This document shows, piece by piece, positions 1-9,108 of a DNA stretch of 26,109 bases. Position 1 is the stretch's first letter, and every line of letters starts with the position of its first letter. The translations under genes and the position numbers were made by a program. The stretch is from Entrophospora sp. SA101 (taxonomy: Eukaryota > Glomeromycota > Glomeromycetes > Entrophosporales > Entrophosporaceae), in NCBI GenBank assembly GCA_958430865.1, contig CAUDNR010000310.1, forward strand, positions 8,831 to 34,939. Reading direction: 5' to 3'. A model generated the notes under the pieces. That model did not search any database, had not been told where the DNA came from, and saw only the letters and a list, made by a program, of their open reading frames with translations.

Positions 1-127
1 GCAGTATGTGGCGTAGTTGTTACACAAAATATTAAGATAAAAATAGAAAATGATGTCATTATCACGTGGCTGCCGCAGTAAGTTGGTTCCGATTGATCGA
101 CATGCTCGGAACTTCCTCAGTCCTCAT

Positions 128-1060
128 TTACAATCTCACACTATTATGAGTAATTTGTTGTGATTGTTGTTGATGTGACTCTTCTATGTTTGTAAGTTTT
201 GATTTAGGTTTATTATGACAAGTTCTTGCATAATGGCCTGGTTGTCCACATTTGAAACAGTTTCCCTTCAATGGTTTACGTGTGTGATTGCTACTACTAT
301 TATAATTATTCGTTGATGATGATGTACCAGCATAATCTAATTCCATAGGTACAGGACCTCCATTTCCTCTCTGTGGCCTAGGTGTGAAATGCTGATGTTG
401 TGGCTGTTGAGATTTATTCACAAAAGGTCTATTAGTGCCAAACATTGCAGTGTCATAGCGTATAGCTAATGCCCAAGTTTCATCAAAAGTATTTGGAGAC
501 TGGTAAGCCACTTCCATTCGGGTTGCAGGTTTTAATCCTTCTGTGAAGTAAGTGACTTTATCAATTTCATTCATGTTTTCTATTTGTCCTATAATATTTC
601 TGAATTGTGATCCATACTCCTGTACTGATCCTGTTTGTCTTAATCGTTTAAGTTGTTGTCAAAGATGGTGTTGGTATTTTGGAGGTTGAAAAGATTGACG
701 AATGTCATTTACAAATGCATCCCAATCGTCAAAGGGAGCCTCATTTCCAGCAGCTACTACCTTATTAAGATACCAATGTAAAGCGGCAGCTTCTAGTCCT
801 GTAGCAGCATAATTAATTCATGCAGCATCATTAGTAATTCCTTGTGCTTTAAAAACGGATTGTACTTGTAGCAGCTAGGCTACTATATTCTCTTTAGGTT
901 CTCCTTTATAACTAGGAATTTTAACACTAATTTTTGGATTGTTAGTACTAGGTGTATTTCCTCCTGTCTCCAAGGCATTTACCAAATTTTGTTGAGAAGT
1001 AGCCAATTGTTGTATGGCAGTCATCAAAACCGTGAATTGATCTGGTTGTTGGCCTTCCAT
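128..1060 (-). pseudogene. Ty3/Gypsy-type retrotransposon Gag, three in-frame stops
   Basis: Gag is the capsid/nucleocapsid protein that packages retrotransposon RNA. Reading leftward, the frame opens at the ATG at 1058-1060 (MEGQQPDQF) and stays in one frame to a stop at 128-130. It is interrupted by TAG at 875-877 and TGA at 818-820 and 659-661. Between the stops the frame still reads like a Gag capsid domain (for example AALHWYLNKV and DDWDAFVNDIRQSF). Near the C terminus there is a CCHC zinc knuckle, CFKCGQPGHYARTC (C-x2-C-x4-H-x4-C), about 50 residues before the end. No protease or pol motif is visible in the remaining 127 bases, so pol is either beyond the window or lost at a junction. 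All three stops can be explained by transitions from Trp or Arg codons (inference). The Gag assignment is secure; the lineage is likely Ty3/Gypsy. Confidence 0.85.
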
Positions 1061-1173
1061 CTTGTTCCTAAAATAATTATGCTAAAGTGTATGTGTAAGT
1101 ATATGTGTATGTGAAAAATTTAGGTGTGTGTGTAAACGCGTTAATATCTTTGTAAAAAAAATTTGTGTAACGT

Positions 1174-1185
1174 CCGCTGCTACCA
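1174..1185 (-). other. Candidate primer-binding site (TGGTAGCAGCGG)
   Basis: On the minus strand this reads TGGTAGCAGCGG. It starts with the TGG that pairs with a tRNA 3' CCA end, lies three bases after a possible LTR terminus (TTTACA), and sits about 115 bases upstream of the gag ATG. That is where a reverse-transcription primer site should be. I cannot say which tRNA would match. Confidence 0.5.
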
Positions 1186-1188
1186 AGT

Positions 1189-1670
1189 TGTAAACGTTCA
1201 AATAATTATCACTTATTTATTTAAACAATGTTAATGAACAGATAATTTAATTGTTGTTAAATTAAAAAGTTATCTTTATTTTATTTGAATTTTGATTCTT
1301 TAAATAATAAAATTACAATTCTTAAAATACAAATATAGATCATGAAAGAAAATAAAGAAATAATAATCTCTATATTGTATGGAAGCTTATAGACTTCCCG
1401 GAAAGTATTAATCTTAAAAGATAGCATAGTGGACACTGTTGCAGATCACAAAAAAATGATCAACATAACATATGTTATGGTGAAAGTTCTTGCAAAAGTT
1501 TGATTATAAAAGTGTGAGATAATTTTGATCTTGCTGATGATCTGGACTTAGAGAGGCTACAGCTATATTCTAGTGAAGTTTCAGAAGCAACGGGCTCTGT
1601 GTAACCGCCTGCCTATTATACAAATGACTGTTGCACAAAATGAGTGTCCATTATGCTTTAAAAGATAACA
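1189..1670 (-). repeat. Probable 5' LTR of the Gypsy element, interrupted by a MITE
   Basis: The segment begins TGTAAACG and ends GATAACA on the plus strand, giving TGTTATC...CGTTTACA on the element's own strand, the usual TG...CA LTR form. It lies directly upstream of the primer-binding site and contains AT-rich promoter or poly(A)-like sequence. Subtracting the 235-bp MITE (1423-1657) and one 9-bp target duplication leaves an LTR of about 238 bp. The partner LTR is outside the window, so the outer boundary is an inference. Confidence 0.45.
1423..1657. mobile_element. 235-bp MULE-like MITE with 9-bp target-site duplication
   Basis: The ends are inverted repeats AGCATAGTGGACACT (1423-1437) and AGTGTCCATTATGCT (1643-1657), matching at 14 of 15 positions. 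They are flanked by perfect direct repeats TTAAAAGAT at 1414-1422 and 1658-1666. A 9-bp duplication is typical of Mutator-like elements. There is no coding capacity. It sits inside the probable Gypsy LTR, so it inserted after that element. A decayed MULE transposase lies at 18494-19803, but nothing here shows that it mobilised this MITE. Confidence 0.75.
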
Positions 1671-3870
1671 TTCATAATAAATATAATAATAATAATAAAA
1701 ATAATAATTATACACCATCGCCAAAACTCCTAATAAAAATATCAATAAAATAATATTCATAATTCTTCGAAGTAAAACGCAATAATCCCGATTGCCAAAT
1801 TAGTAATAGCGAATTTAAACAAAACGAATTTTTCTACATTACCAAATATGGTATGGATTAATTACCTAATTTCGACTAGAATTATTTTACCGATCAATCT
1901 AAAGATTAAAGATTTGTTACAGTGATGCAGTCTTGCAATTTTTTTATTGTATATTTTAAATATAATTAATCATACATCATTAATAAAACAAACATGACTT
2001 AGCTATTTAATCATTTCCTTCATTTCCTTGTATGTGAATGCCTCCATCCAACAAATATTCATGATGGTCATGATTATTATGCAATACATTTGATATCATC
2101 ATTGGCATAACAAACAATTGCATCACCCAAGTAGTAATGATACCAAGGCCATGCATAAATGAAATTTTTAATAATGCCTGTCTACCCAGATCTTTGGGAT
2201 TCACAATAATAAATTATTCTTTATGATTATCAATTATGGTTCCTTATGAATAATAAATCTGATGTTGATCACAGGTGTCAGATTTAATTAAAGTTTCCTA
2301 TCACAAACATGCATTAAGGTGCTTTCACACGCCTCATATCTAAGGATTTTTCTTCCACAGGTGAGGCCACATACATGCTGGAAGGCTTTGGACAAAACTT
2401 TTCCATTATCTCCCCCCTAAGACCAGGCTTGCTGTCACCATATGGGCATTGATCACTGATAGCTGGTGCTTGTGTGATGATTGCTATGTGTTATTGCCAT
2501 GCTAGCATAAAAGTTGGTGTTAAGACTGGGTTGAAAATTCAGCAACTTGGGAGGTTGCAACCTGGATTGCTGTTTTGGGTTTTCCCTGAATTCAGAGTTT
2601 TGAGTCCTGGGTTGCTGTAATTTTTATGAAAAGAAAAGTATTAATATTTAACAATTAATTATTTAAATGTTTATTTTGTTGAAAAAAATATACATTGATA
2701 GTGTACATTTTCTGTGCTTAATATCCAAGTGACCCTAAGCCTGGACAAAAGATCCCTTTCTATGAGTTTGACTGGTACATCCCAAAGGTGTCCCCTGTCT
2801 TGTCAGTGGCATGCCTACTCACCAACAACCCTACCCCCATTTACTAAAATAACAAATTCAGTTGGTCAGATAAAAATTAAAGAGAAGCAGAAAATTTGGG
2901 AAAATGAGTAACTTATAACATACCAAAATCCGAACCATTTTTATGGCTTTTTTCTTGTCGGCCATATTGCTGACGAGGATGTATATAATCATGTGATAAT
3001 TTTAGCCTACAGGACAGAGAACTTATTGGGCAAAAACCCAATCCAGTCTCTTACCCAAAATCATAAATTGGTTAGTTAGTATCAGAGAAACAGAGCATTT
3101 ATGAAAGTGATTATCCAAAACAAACACTATTTTACAACTTCCCTCTTAACATCAGAGTCCAAATGCAATTTCAGGGTCACCAACCCTGCTCTGAATTGTA
3201 ACCTCCTGTGCTTGAACAAGTTGCAGATTCTCTTGATATTCCTCCAGAGTTGCAACAGCTTGGTCACAGAGCCATCCTTGCCCTAGAGTAGGATCATTGC
3301 AGGCAACTTTTCAGCCAGCATGCCAGCAGCCTTCTCTGGTCTGGTGCTTTGAGGGAAGGTTAGTGAAAGCGTCATTGATGATTAATGCAGTCTCAGTAAA
3401 CTCCAGAGCCATGCTCCCCCTCCCCTCAAGTTCTGTTGCATCATTGTATCATCAGGGGATGAGGTCAGATTAGCCTTTGTACACGAGGAAGATGTGTGAA
3501 TGACTGTAATGTGTTCAAGGCAGCGTGCGTGCTTCAACATCTCTAAATTTCTGATAATCAAACATTGCATATCGAAATGTTTCTTTTCCAATGGTGTGCT
3601 GCCTTGACATCTTCTTGTAATTATACATTAATAATAATATTATTATTACAATTACGCAAAGCAAAATATTATCAATGAAACCTTGTAATTACCCAGCAAG
3701 ATCTGCTCCGCGTTTTGATTTCCAATAAAGACAACAAATATATATATCAATACAAGTAAAAAATAGTACCTCTGGTTATTTATTACCACGTCTTCTTTAG
3801 GAGACCCAAACCAAACCAAACAACAACGTTCACGTTTTGTCACCTTGGACACCGTCAAAAAATAATTCGT
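1671..3870. other. No clear gene; AT-rich DNA then a GC-richer decayed island
   Basis: 1671-2215 is AT-rich with short AAT runs. About 2220-3600 is visibly richer in G and C than its surroundings and holds stop-broken, coding-like stretches in several minus frames. It also has a small foldback at 2540-2617 (CAGCAAC...GTTGCTG). An ATG near 2957-2959 on the minus strand is followed by a GTATGT donor-like site, but the continuation hits a stop. I recognise no protein family; an old unclassified transposon or transferred segment is possible. Confidence 0.4.
3152..3298 (-). pseudogene. Short coding-like relic, unrecognised
   Basis: This 48-codon open stretch ends in TGA at 3152-3154. It begins NDPTLGQGWLCDQAV and continues with a Glu/Gln-rich, helix-like segment (ATLEEYQENLQLVQAQEV). 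It has no initiating Met, and stops lie on both sides in the frame. The composition looks like real protein more than chance AT-rich translation, and it sits in the GC-richer island. I do not recognise the family. Confidence 0.25.
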
Positions 3871-3909
3871 GTCTGTCCTACCAAAAAAAAACCAATAGGA
3901 TAAATAATT
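3871..3909 (+). promoter_or_regulatory. Conserved 39-bp promoter block of gene copy A
   Basis: This block ends 63 bases before the ATG of copy A and is identical, base for base, to 12484-12522 upstream of copy B, although the flanks have diverged. It contains a poly-A stretch and the core CCAATAGGATAAATAAT, which includes a CCAAT-box-like element. Retention in otherwise diverged 5' flanks suggests a regulatory site. An ACACGTAC motif lies shortly downstream in both copies. Confidence 0.5.
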
Positions 3910-3972
3910 GATTTGATCAACAAACACGTACACATTAAACTTCTTTTTCTTTAATTTCTTAAGGATTTCAAA

Positions 3973-5325
3973 ATGCACTCAATCAAGAATAATAAAAGAA
4001 GAAAAGCAAGCGCTCTTGGAGAAGAAAATGAGTAAGTGTTTTAAGGATGGTGGTGGTGGTTATCGCCTGCCACTTGTCGTCACTCTAGTTTATTTAAAAA
4101 GAATGGTTGTAATTCTAGTTCTAATTCTAATTATCCCTAAAAATATTATATTAGAGATAATAAACGAAAGAGAGAAGAGAATGAAGAGGATAATGATTAT
4201 GATTCTAGTAAATAAATATTCATGTTATTGCATGTCTTTGTAATCTTTTTTGCATTAGCTAAATTTGAATTTATTATAATTGGAATGAAGATTATTCTAA
4301 GTATATAGATATAGAGGCATTGTTTGGCGAAATAAAAACTTCTCTACGAAAAGGAATGATACCACTGAAACCAGTGGATGTCTTCCATTTGTTAAAAAAG
4401 ATTTATGAGGTATCTTCATTATTATCAATTTTTTTATTGGTAATATTACATTATAATCTAATTTGTTTTTAAAAAAAAACTCAAGGGAGAATCAGGAAAG
4501 TATTCTAAAAATTGTGCTACAACAGAAGAAACTGATTATTCAGCAACATACAATGACAACAACAACAACAACACTGCTACTGCTACTGCTTCTACCACTG
4601 CTGCTGTTACTGTTGCTGCTGCTGCTGCTTCTACTAATGCTACCCCTACTCCTACTACCGGCAATACTATTAGTAACTCTATACAAGAAACACGTTCATA
4701 TGTACCTACAATATTACCAAAGAATGCTACTATTCCTTCTACCACCACTACATCGACTACAAATGCAAATTTAACTCCAATCTATCCATTAACAACACAG
4801 TCTACTACACAGTACTATCAAAGAAATTTTGCATCTTCTTCCTCTTCTAATTACCTGAATAATTTAATGCCTCATGGCATAAAAAGAAACTATCAAGATC
4901 ATTATAATCAATCATCAACAACAACAACTACCAATTCTTTGCAGATGTCCAATAATAGTAATAATACATCTTTAAATGAAGAGGATCAAGAGGATGAAAG
5001 TGAGTCAGGTGAAAGTGAGTCAGATGAAAATGAGGAAGAAGAAGGAAGTGCAGTAGAAGAGGAGGGTTGGATTAGTCCAAAACAAGTCCTAGCACCGAAT
5101 GGAAAATATTTAATAATAAAATATGATGAAGTGGAGACAGAGCAATCAGGTAGTGAAAAGGAAGTTGATGATGAAGATTTAAGTGTCTTAGAATCAGATG
5201 AAGGAATCCATTCAGGTTCAAGACGTTGGTTGAATGTGGAACTTACAATCCTGTTGAAGTATATATTCAGAAGAATTAATACTAGAAAATTGTACCATGA
5301 TTTAGGACTAAAGAAAAGCTCCTGA
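3973..5325 (+). CDS. Unrecognised spliced gene, copy A (356 aa, four exons)
   Basis: The exon model is 3973-4031, 4155-4207, 4291-4409 and 4486-5325. Donors are GTAAGT, GTAAAT and GTATCT. Every junction phase agrees, giving 1071 nt with no stop. Residues 1-37 are basic (NNKRRKAS, DNKRKREE) and could form a nuclear-localisation signal. Residues about 38-77 (YIDIEALFGEIKTSLRKG..FHLLKKIYE) look like a small folded helical segment. Residues about 78-240 are low-complexity Asn/Thr/Ala/Ser, encoded by ACT/GCT/AAC repeats. Residues about 242-270 are strongly acidic (EDESESGESESDENEEEE), followed by a conserved-looking PNGKYLIIKYDEVE stretch. The stop TGA (5323-5325) is followed in frame by 21 more codons to TGA at 5389-5391. 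I do not recognise the family. The make-up suggests a nuclear or regulatory protein, but that is inference. Copy B at 12575 is its near-identical paralogue. Confidence 0.65.
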
Positions 5326-5391
5326 GCCATGAGTTTAAAGAAATCATATATCAAGAGGAGAGTTCAGGAACTTTTTGAAGTGGATTGGTGA

Positions 5392-6048
5392 TATGTCCTC
5401 AAAAAATATAATTAAGCAATCAATAATTTTTTTATATTCACACATATAAATGGATAATTTTTTTATGTGTATTTATTTATATTAATAATTAATTGTCTAT
5501 ATTTTTTTTGAGCACAAATTTCATACTCTTCACTCGCTAGCTTCATCAATTAGTTTCATATCATCTATTTATTTTACATACTTTTCAATTAAATCTTTAA
5601 ATCTTTAAATCTTTAATGACAGTAATAATTTATATGTTTTTATAATAATAAATAATAATTGCTATTTCATATCTGATTAAATGAGATCTTCTTTAATCTC
5701 AGTTGTCACCCAAAATGCCAACAATACCGATGACAATTGTTGAGAACAGTCGCGATAACAGAAAAAGAAATTGTTGTCAAAAATTGTCCATCATCACTAC
5801 TACTTTTTATTGCTACAACACTACCATTGCTATATTTGTCTCATCCTTCACTTCAATTCTTGACTAACTTTATATATGTCCAAAAATAATTGATTTTTTT
5901 AATGATAAAAATTTTTTTTATGTGCATCAAAATGAGCACGGTTTCAAAAAATTCAATTCAATCCAAAAATTTTACATTTAGAAATTATAGATGTTAAAGA
6001 GAATTTCATCAAACTATTATTATGTTATAACTAGAGTAGCAAGTAATA
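5392..6048. other. Noncoding AT-rich spacer
   Basis: There is no gene. The stretch holds a TTAAATC microsatellite near 5590-5620 and AT-rich filler between gene A and the Tigger terminus. It is repeated in copy B at 13998-14654. Confidence 0.6.
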
Positions 6049-7045
6049 CAGTCAAACCTCAATAAGCTGAACTTCTGGGAATCAAAAAAATAGGATCAGC
6101 TTATCAAAATTTGGTTTATGAAACAAAACGATTTTTATTTAAATTCGGCTTACGTTATAAAATATAAATTTAAAAATTATTCTAAACAAAAATATTTATC
6201 TAAAGATTGTTGCACGGAACTATTAACCTTATGACTTAATAATTTTTTTCTAAGAGTACAAATACATTTTAATTCATCTTCGCATACATCAAAATCACTT
6301 GGAATAAAGATTTCATCCTGTTGCTCATCTATTTCTATTTCTGTTGGTTGAATTAATGCAACAATATCCTCGTCTTCCATTACTAATTCGCCTGCAACCA
6401 TGTTATTCTCAATATTTAAATACTCATCTGCTAAAAGTGAATCATCAAATGGAAGTTGGTTAATTAAATCTTGAACTTCATGATTCTCTTGTTCAATATC
6501 AACTTCAACCTCAACTTCAACATTATTCAAAAATTCTAAATTTTCAGGTAAAATTCCAGTATGTTTCCAGCAATTTTTTATTACTGTTGATGTTACACTT
6601 CCCCATGCTTTTTTGGTAAAACAAATAGCATCATATATTGTAACAGGAGTAACTGACTTTTCTAATATCTGAGCTGTCTCATAAGCTTCAATGCGATCAC
6701 GAACCAACAATTTTTTATATTGTGCTTTAAAAGAATGAATAATTCCCGCATCACATGGTTGTAAATGACTAGTAGTATTTGGTAAAAAAAATTCCACTTT
6801 TATATTGTTCAAAGTATCTAAATTTCATGAGAATGAACTGGTGCGTTATCGACCAATAATAAAATTTTTCTCTTTTGAAAATGCATTTTTTTATCAAGCT
6901 TTTGTAGATAATCATTCCATATACTGACTTGCATCCATGCTGATTGGTTCCAATAATAATCAATTGACAAATCGTTTTTATTTTTACCATTAAGTGAACA
7001 AGGATTTTTATATTTATATATAAACAATGGATCTAATTTCTCTAT
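6049..7045 (-). pseudogene. Tigger/pogo-type DDE transposase relic, copy A
   Basis: Tigger/pogo transposases cut and paste DNA at TA targets with a DDE/D catalytic core. The minus strand encodes KLDPLFIYKYKNP, then KILLLVDNAPVHSHE with the second catalytic Asp (VDNAPVH), then VEFFLPNTTSHLQPCDAGII with the third Asp (PCDAG). It continues into a C-terminal helical and acidic tail ending at 6177. A one-base deletion in an A run at about 6822-6825 (minus strand GAAATTT) shifts the frame between the second and third Asp. The N-terminal half, including the helix-turn-helix and the first Asp, is missing because other sequence intrudes at about 7046. The 3' terminus is visible at 6049 as TA followed by CAGTCAAACCTC, a pogo-like inverted-repeat end; its partner is absent. 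The element is inactive. Confidence 0.85.
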
Positions 7046-7105
7046 ACTTGTCGTCGGAATTCCCAGGCAGAAATAATACGGTTACAGCATGTGCCTTATT
7101 ATTTG

Positions 7106-7268
7106 CTGTAAATAACGTAAACTGTAAAACTGTAAAACTGTAAAACTGTAAAACCGTAAACCTGTAAAACTGTAAAACCGTAAAATCGTAAAACCGTAAA
7201 ATCGTAAAATCGTAAAACCGTAAAATCGTAAAACTGTAAATACCGTAAATACTGTAATAGTAAATACC
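7106..7268. repeat. 8-bp tandem array (CYGTAAAA), copy A
   Basis: There are about 18 units, mostly 8 bp, of GTAAAACT, GTAAAACC or GTAAAATC, grading into GTAAATAC at the right. The array lies in a segment (about 7046-7330) that replaces the 5' half of the Tigger coding sequence. An 8-bp period is not a multiple of 3, so it translates as repeated octapeptides of the FTVLRFYD type, which produces spurious open frames on the minus strand. A related degenerate array in the opposite orientation lies just past copy B at 16976-17100. Confidence 0.85.
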
Positions 7269-7405
7269 AGAAAATAAAAGACATAACAGCATGTGTAATA
7301 GTAATGGCATCATGACTATATATTAATATTTACAATTTACTATCATTATCATAATATTATTATACAACACAGTTTACTTATTATTTATCATTATTTTTAC
7401 AACAA

Positions 7406-8136
7406 TTAAAAATTCAAATTTCTCCCAAAAAAAATTACTCTATATAGCAATTCTTCAGAAAAAATTACATCAAAATTAACATTACGATCACCATGATCAA
7501 AAACCTCCTGCTCATTCCTAGTTGTACTTTCATCTTCATTTCCATTTACATCAAATCCAAGGCTCAAATTCATAATACCTTCCATAAACAAAATATCATT
7601 ATTTAAACCAAGACTTTCATCCTCCTCTTCGTTTTGATCTTCTTCACCATACTCAAATAATTCATTATCTTCACCATATTCAAACAAATCATCATCTTCA
7701 GCCATATATTATATAATATAATTGTATAATGTAACTGTTTTTACCTAATGCTTGATTTATTCTCTCTCTCTTACTTGTGTCAATTTCTACAGAAGAATCA
7801 ATATAATTGGTAATGGATGGATTAGATGAATTTATCTTCTGTATTTTATTAGAACTCGAAGATTGTTCTATCAATATTTGCATGTATTCAAGTTTTACAT
7901 TAGTTGGCACTGCAGAACAATGTAAAACTAGATGCTCTTTCAAAAGTTCAGGTTTACCTCTAGACCAAGCTTCTGCGCAATAATGACATTTGGCAGAGAA
8001 GTGGCCATCTCCTATTGTTTCTTTAAAAAAAATGCTCCCAAACAATTGATTCTTTACGACCTCTTTTATTTTTTTTTTGACCATTGCTTTGATGATTACT
8101 TGACATGCCCGACCTAACAGAACTCATAGAACTCAT
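7406..8136 (-). pseudogene. hAT-derived BED zinc-finger gene with acidic tail, copy A
   Basis: The better start is the ATG at 8134-8136 (MSSMSSVRSGMSS), upstream of the longer out-of-frame ORF. This frame reads RKESIVWEHFF, then breaks at an eight-A run (plus strand 8025-8032, one base too many) and resumes with GDGHFSAKCHYCAEAW and LLKEHLVLHC. Together these make a BED finger (C-x2-C...H-x4-H/C type) as found at the N terminus of hAT transposases. After ERINQAL a GTAAAA donor at 7744 and an AG at 7696-7697 would define a 49-base intron. The joined frame continues in phase as DDDLFEYGEDNELFEYGEED and ends at 7406. No hAT catalytic or dimerisation core lies between the parts, so this looks like an internally deleted hAT product. 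It is broken by the frameshift unless that is a sequence error; copy B has the same run. Confidence 0.7.
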
Positions 8137-8360
8137 TTTTTCTTTTAATAATTGAAAAATATTTTATTAAGAAAAAACTTATTATTTCATATAATATAAC
8201 TATTTCTATAAATATTTATTATCATTCACTGTTGTTTAAAACCTACATTAGTATGTTTATGTTATGTTTAATTGAATTAATAAAAAAGACGTTTAATATT
8301 ATTAAAGATTCATGGGAAAATTTTTCTATGTTGGTATTAGGTATTACAGTACTACTATTA

Positions 8361-8850
8361 TGGAACAGGAGAGAACGTGCTGGGAACACAAAAATTAACA
8401 GGAGGGAACACAAAATTTTAACCCATGCCATTTGTTGATCGACCAATTAAAATGTGAATTTGATAACGTAGAAATAAATATGGGTTTGATTCATTTTGTC
8501 AACAATCACTTCACCAACAATTGTTTTGTTAACGAATTTAAGAAGTTGGAAGCAAACATGCAACAAACCATTGAAATAGTCTAATAAATTAAATTGCACT
8601 ACTCGAAAATATATTTAAAGGGTTGGTTTTTTTGACTTGATCGAAGAATAACTCTCTTCCTAACTCTTCTCTTGACCATATCTCTCGATATAATCAAAAT
8701 AACCTTAATATAATGAATGTCAATGAAATGATTGTAAACACAACAAATTTAAGGTACATGATTGAGACGAAAAATGAACAATGTATGAAAAATCAAACAA
8801 ATTTATTTAATAAAGACAAAATTTACAACCCAAAGAATTTTTTTTGCATG
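8361..8850. other. No gene seen
   Basis: AT-rich sequence with no recognisable coding or repeat structure. It begins at the right border of duplicated block A, where similarity to copy B stops. Confidence 0.5.
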
Positions 8851-9024
8851 TTCTAATAAATTTCCATTGTTGTTGCATCATCTGTTGCTGATTCAACATT
8901 ACCCAAATCATCATCAACTGTATTTTCGTTATTTTCTGTTCTAATAAATTTCCATTGTTGTTGCATCATCTGTTGCTGATTCAACATTACCCAAATCATC
9001 ATCAACTGTATTTTCGTTATTTTC
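8851..9024. repeat. 88-bp tandem duplication
   Basis: Two consecutive copies start with TTCTAATAAATTTCC at 8851 and 8939. The second copy is identical to about 9024, where it meets unique sequence. The period of 88 is not a multiple of 3, so a reading frame crossing it shifts. Confidence 0.9.
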
Positions 9025-9108
9025 GATAAATTGATTTTCATTTAATATTTTCACCATACTTTCTTTTAGTGCGTTGACATTTTTTTTGATTTCGACTTGA
9101 AGATATCA
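8941..9108 (-). pseudogene. C-terminal coding relic, unrecognised
   Basis: On the minus strand a 55-codon frame begins after a TGA (YLQVEIKKNVNALKES) and continues MVKILNENQFIENNENT. It ends DDATTMEIY at TAG (8941-8943). The acidic, Asn-rich tail resembles the C termini of several transposon proteins in such genomes, but I cannot name the family. There is no start codon context, and the frame is closed upstream, so it is a fragment. The 88-bp duplication copied its last part. Confidence 0.35.

Larger units (their letters stand above)
4032..8360. repeat. 4.33-kb duplicated block, copy A
   Basis: The block runs from the first base of intron 1 of gene A to the sequence CAGTACTACTATTA. It matches 12640-16965 with net differences of +3, -5 and -1 bases, which exactly explain the 4329 versus 4326 bp lengths. 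The translations of the Tigger and hAT relics inside are identical in both copies. Differences cluster at the two ends: early intron 1, and the last 50-60 bases. Confidence 0.95.

Noticed and set aside
1189..1470. LTR ending at CATAACA (1464-1470)
   Set aside because: That point lies inside the MITE defined by perfect 9-bp duplications, so the LTR end must lie beyond it, more likely at 1670.
2007..2204. 65-aa minus-strand frame (MNPKDLGRQALLK...)
   Set aside because: No recognisable domain, start context or neighbour supports it; it may be a fragment or chance.
2540..2617. Small foldback CAGCAAC...GTTGCTG as a MITE
   Set aside because: Inverted ends are short and imperfect and no clear target duplication flanks them.
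4536..4748. Minus-strand Ala/Val/Leu-rich frame, and the plus-strand Leu-rich frame at 4463-4774
   Set aside because: Both are shadows of the ACT/GCT repeats in exon 4 of gene A; the spliced frame uses another register.
4986..5354. 122-aa Ser-rich minus-strand frame
   Set aside because: It is the antisense shadow of the acidic region of gene A (the same occurs at 13592-13960).
7106..7268. CRISPR-like array
   Set aside because: Units are 8 bp with no spacers, and the genome is eukaryotic.
7099..7313. Open frames of FTVLRFYD repeats on the minus strand over the 8-bp array (also 15705-15919)
   Set aside because: They are the automatic translation of an 8-bp tandem repeat without stops, not a protein.
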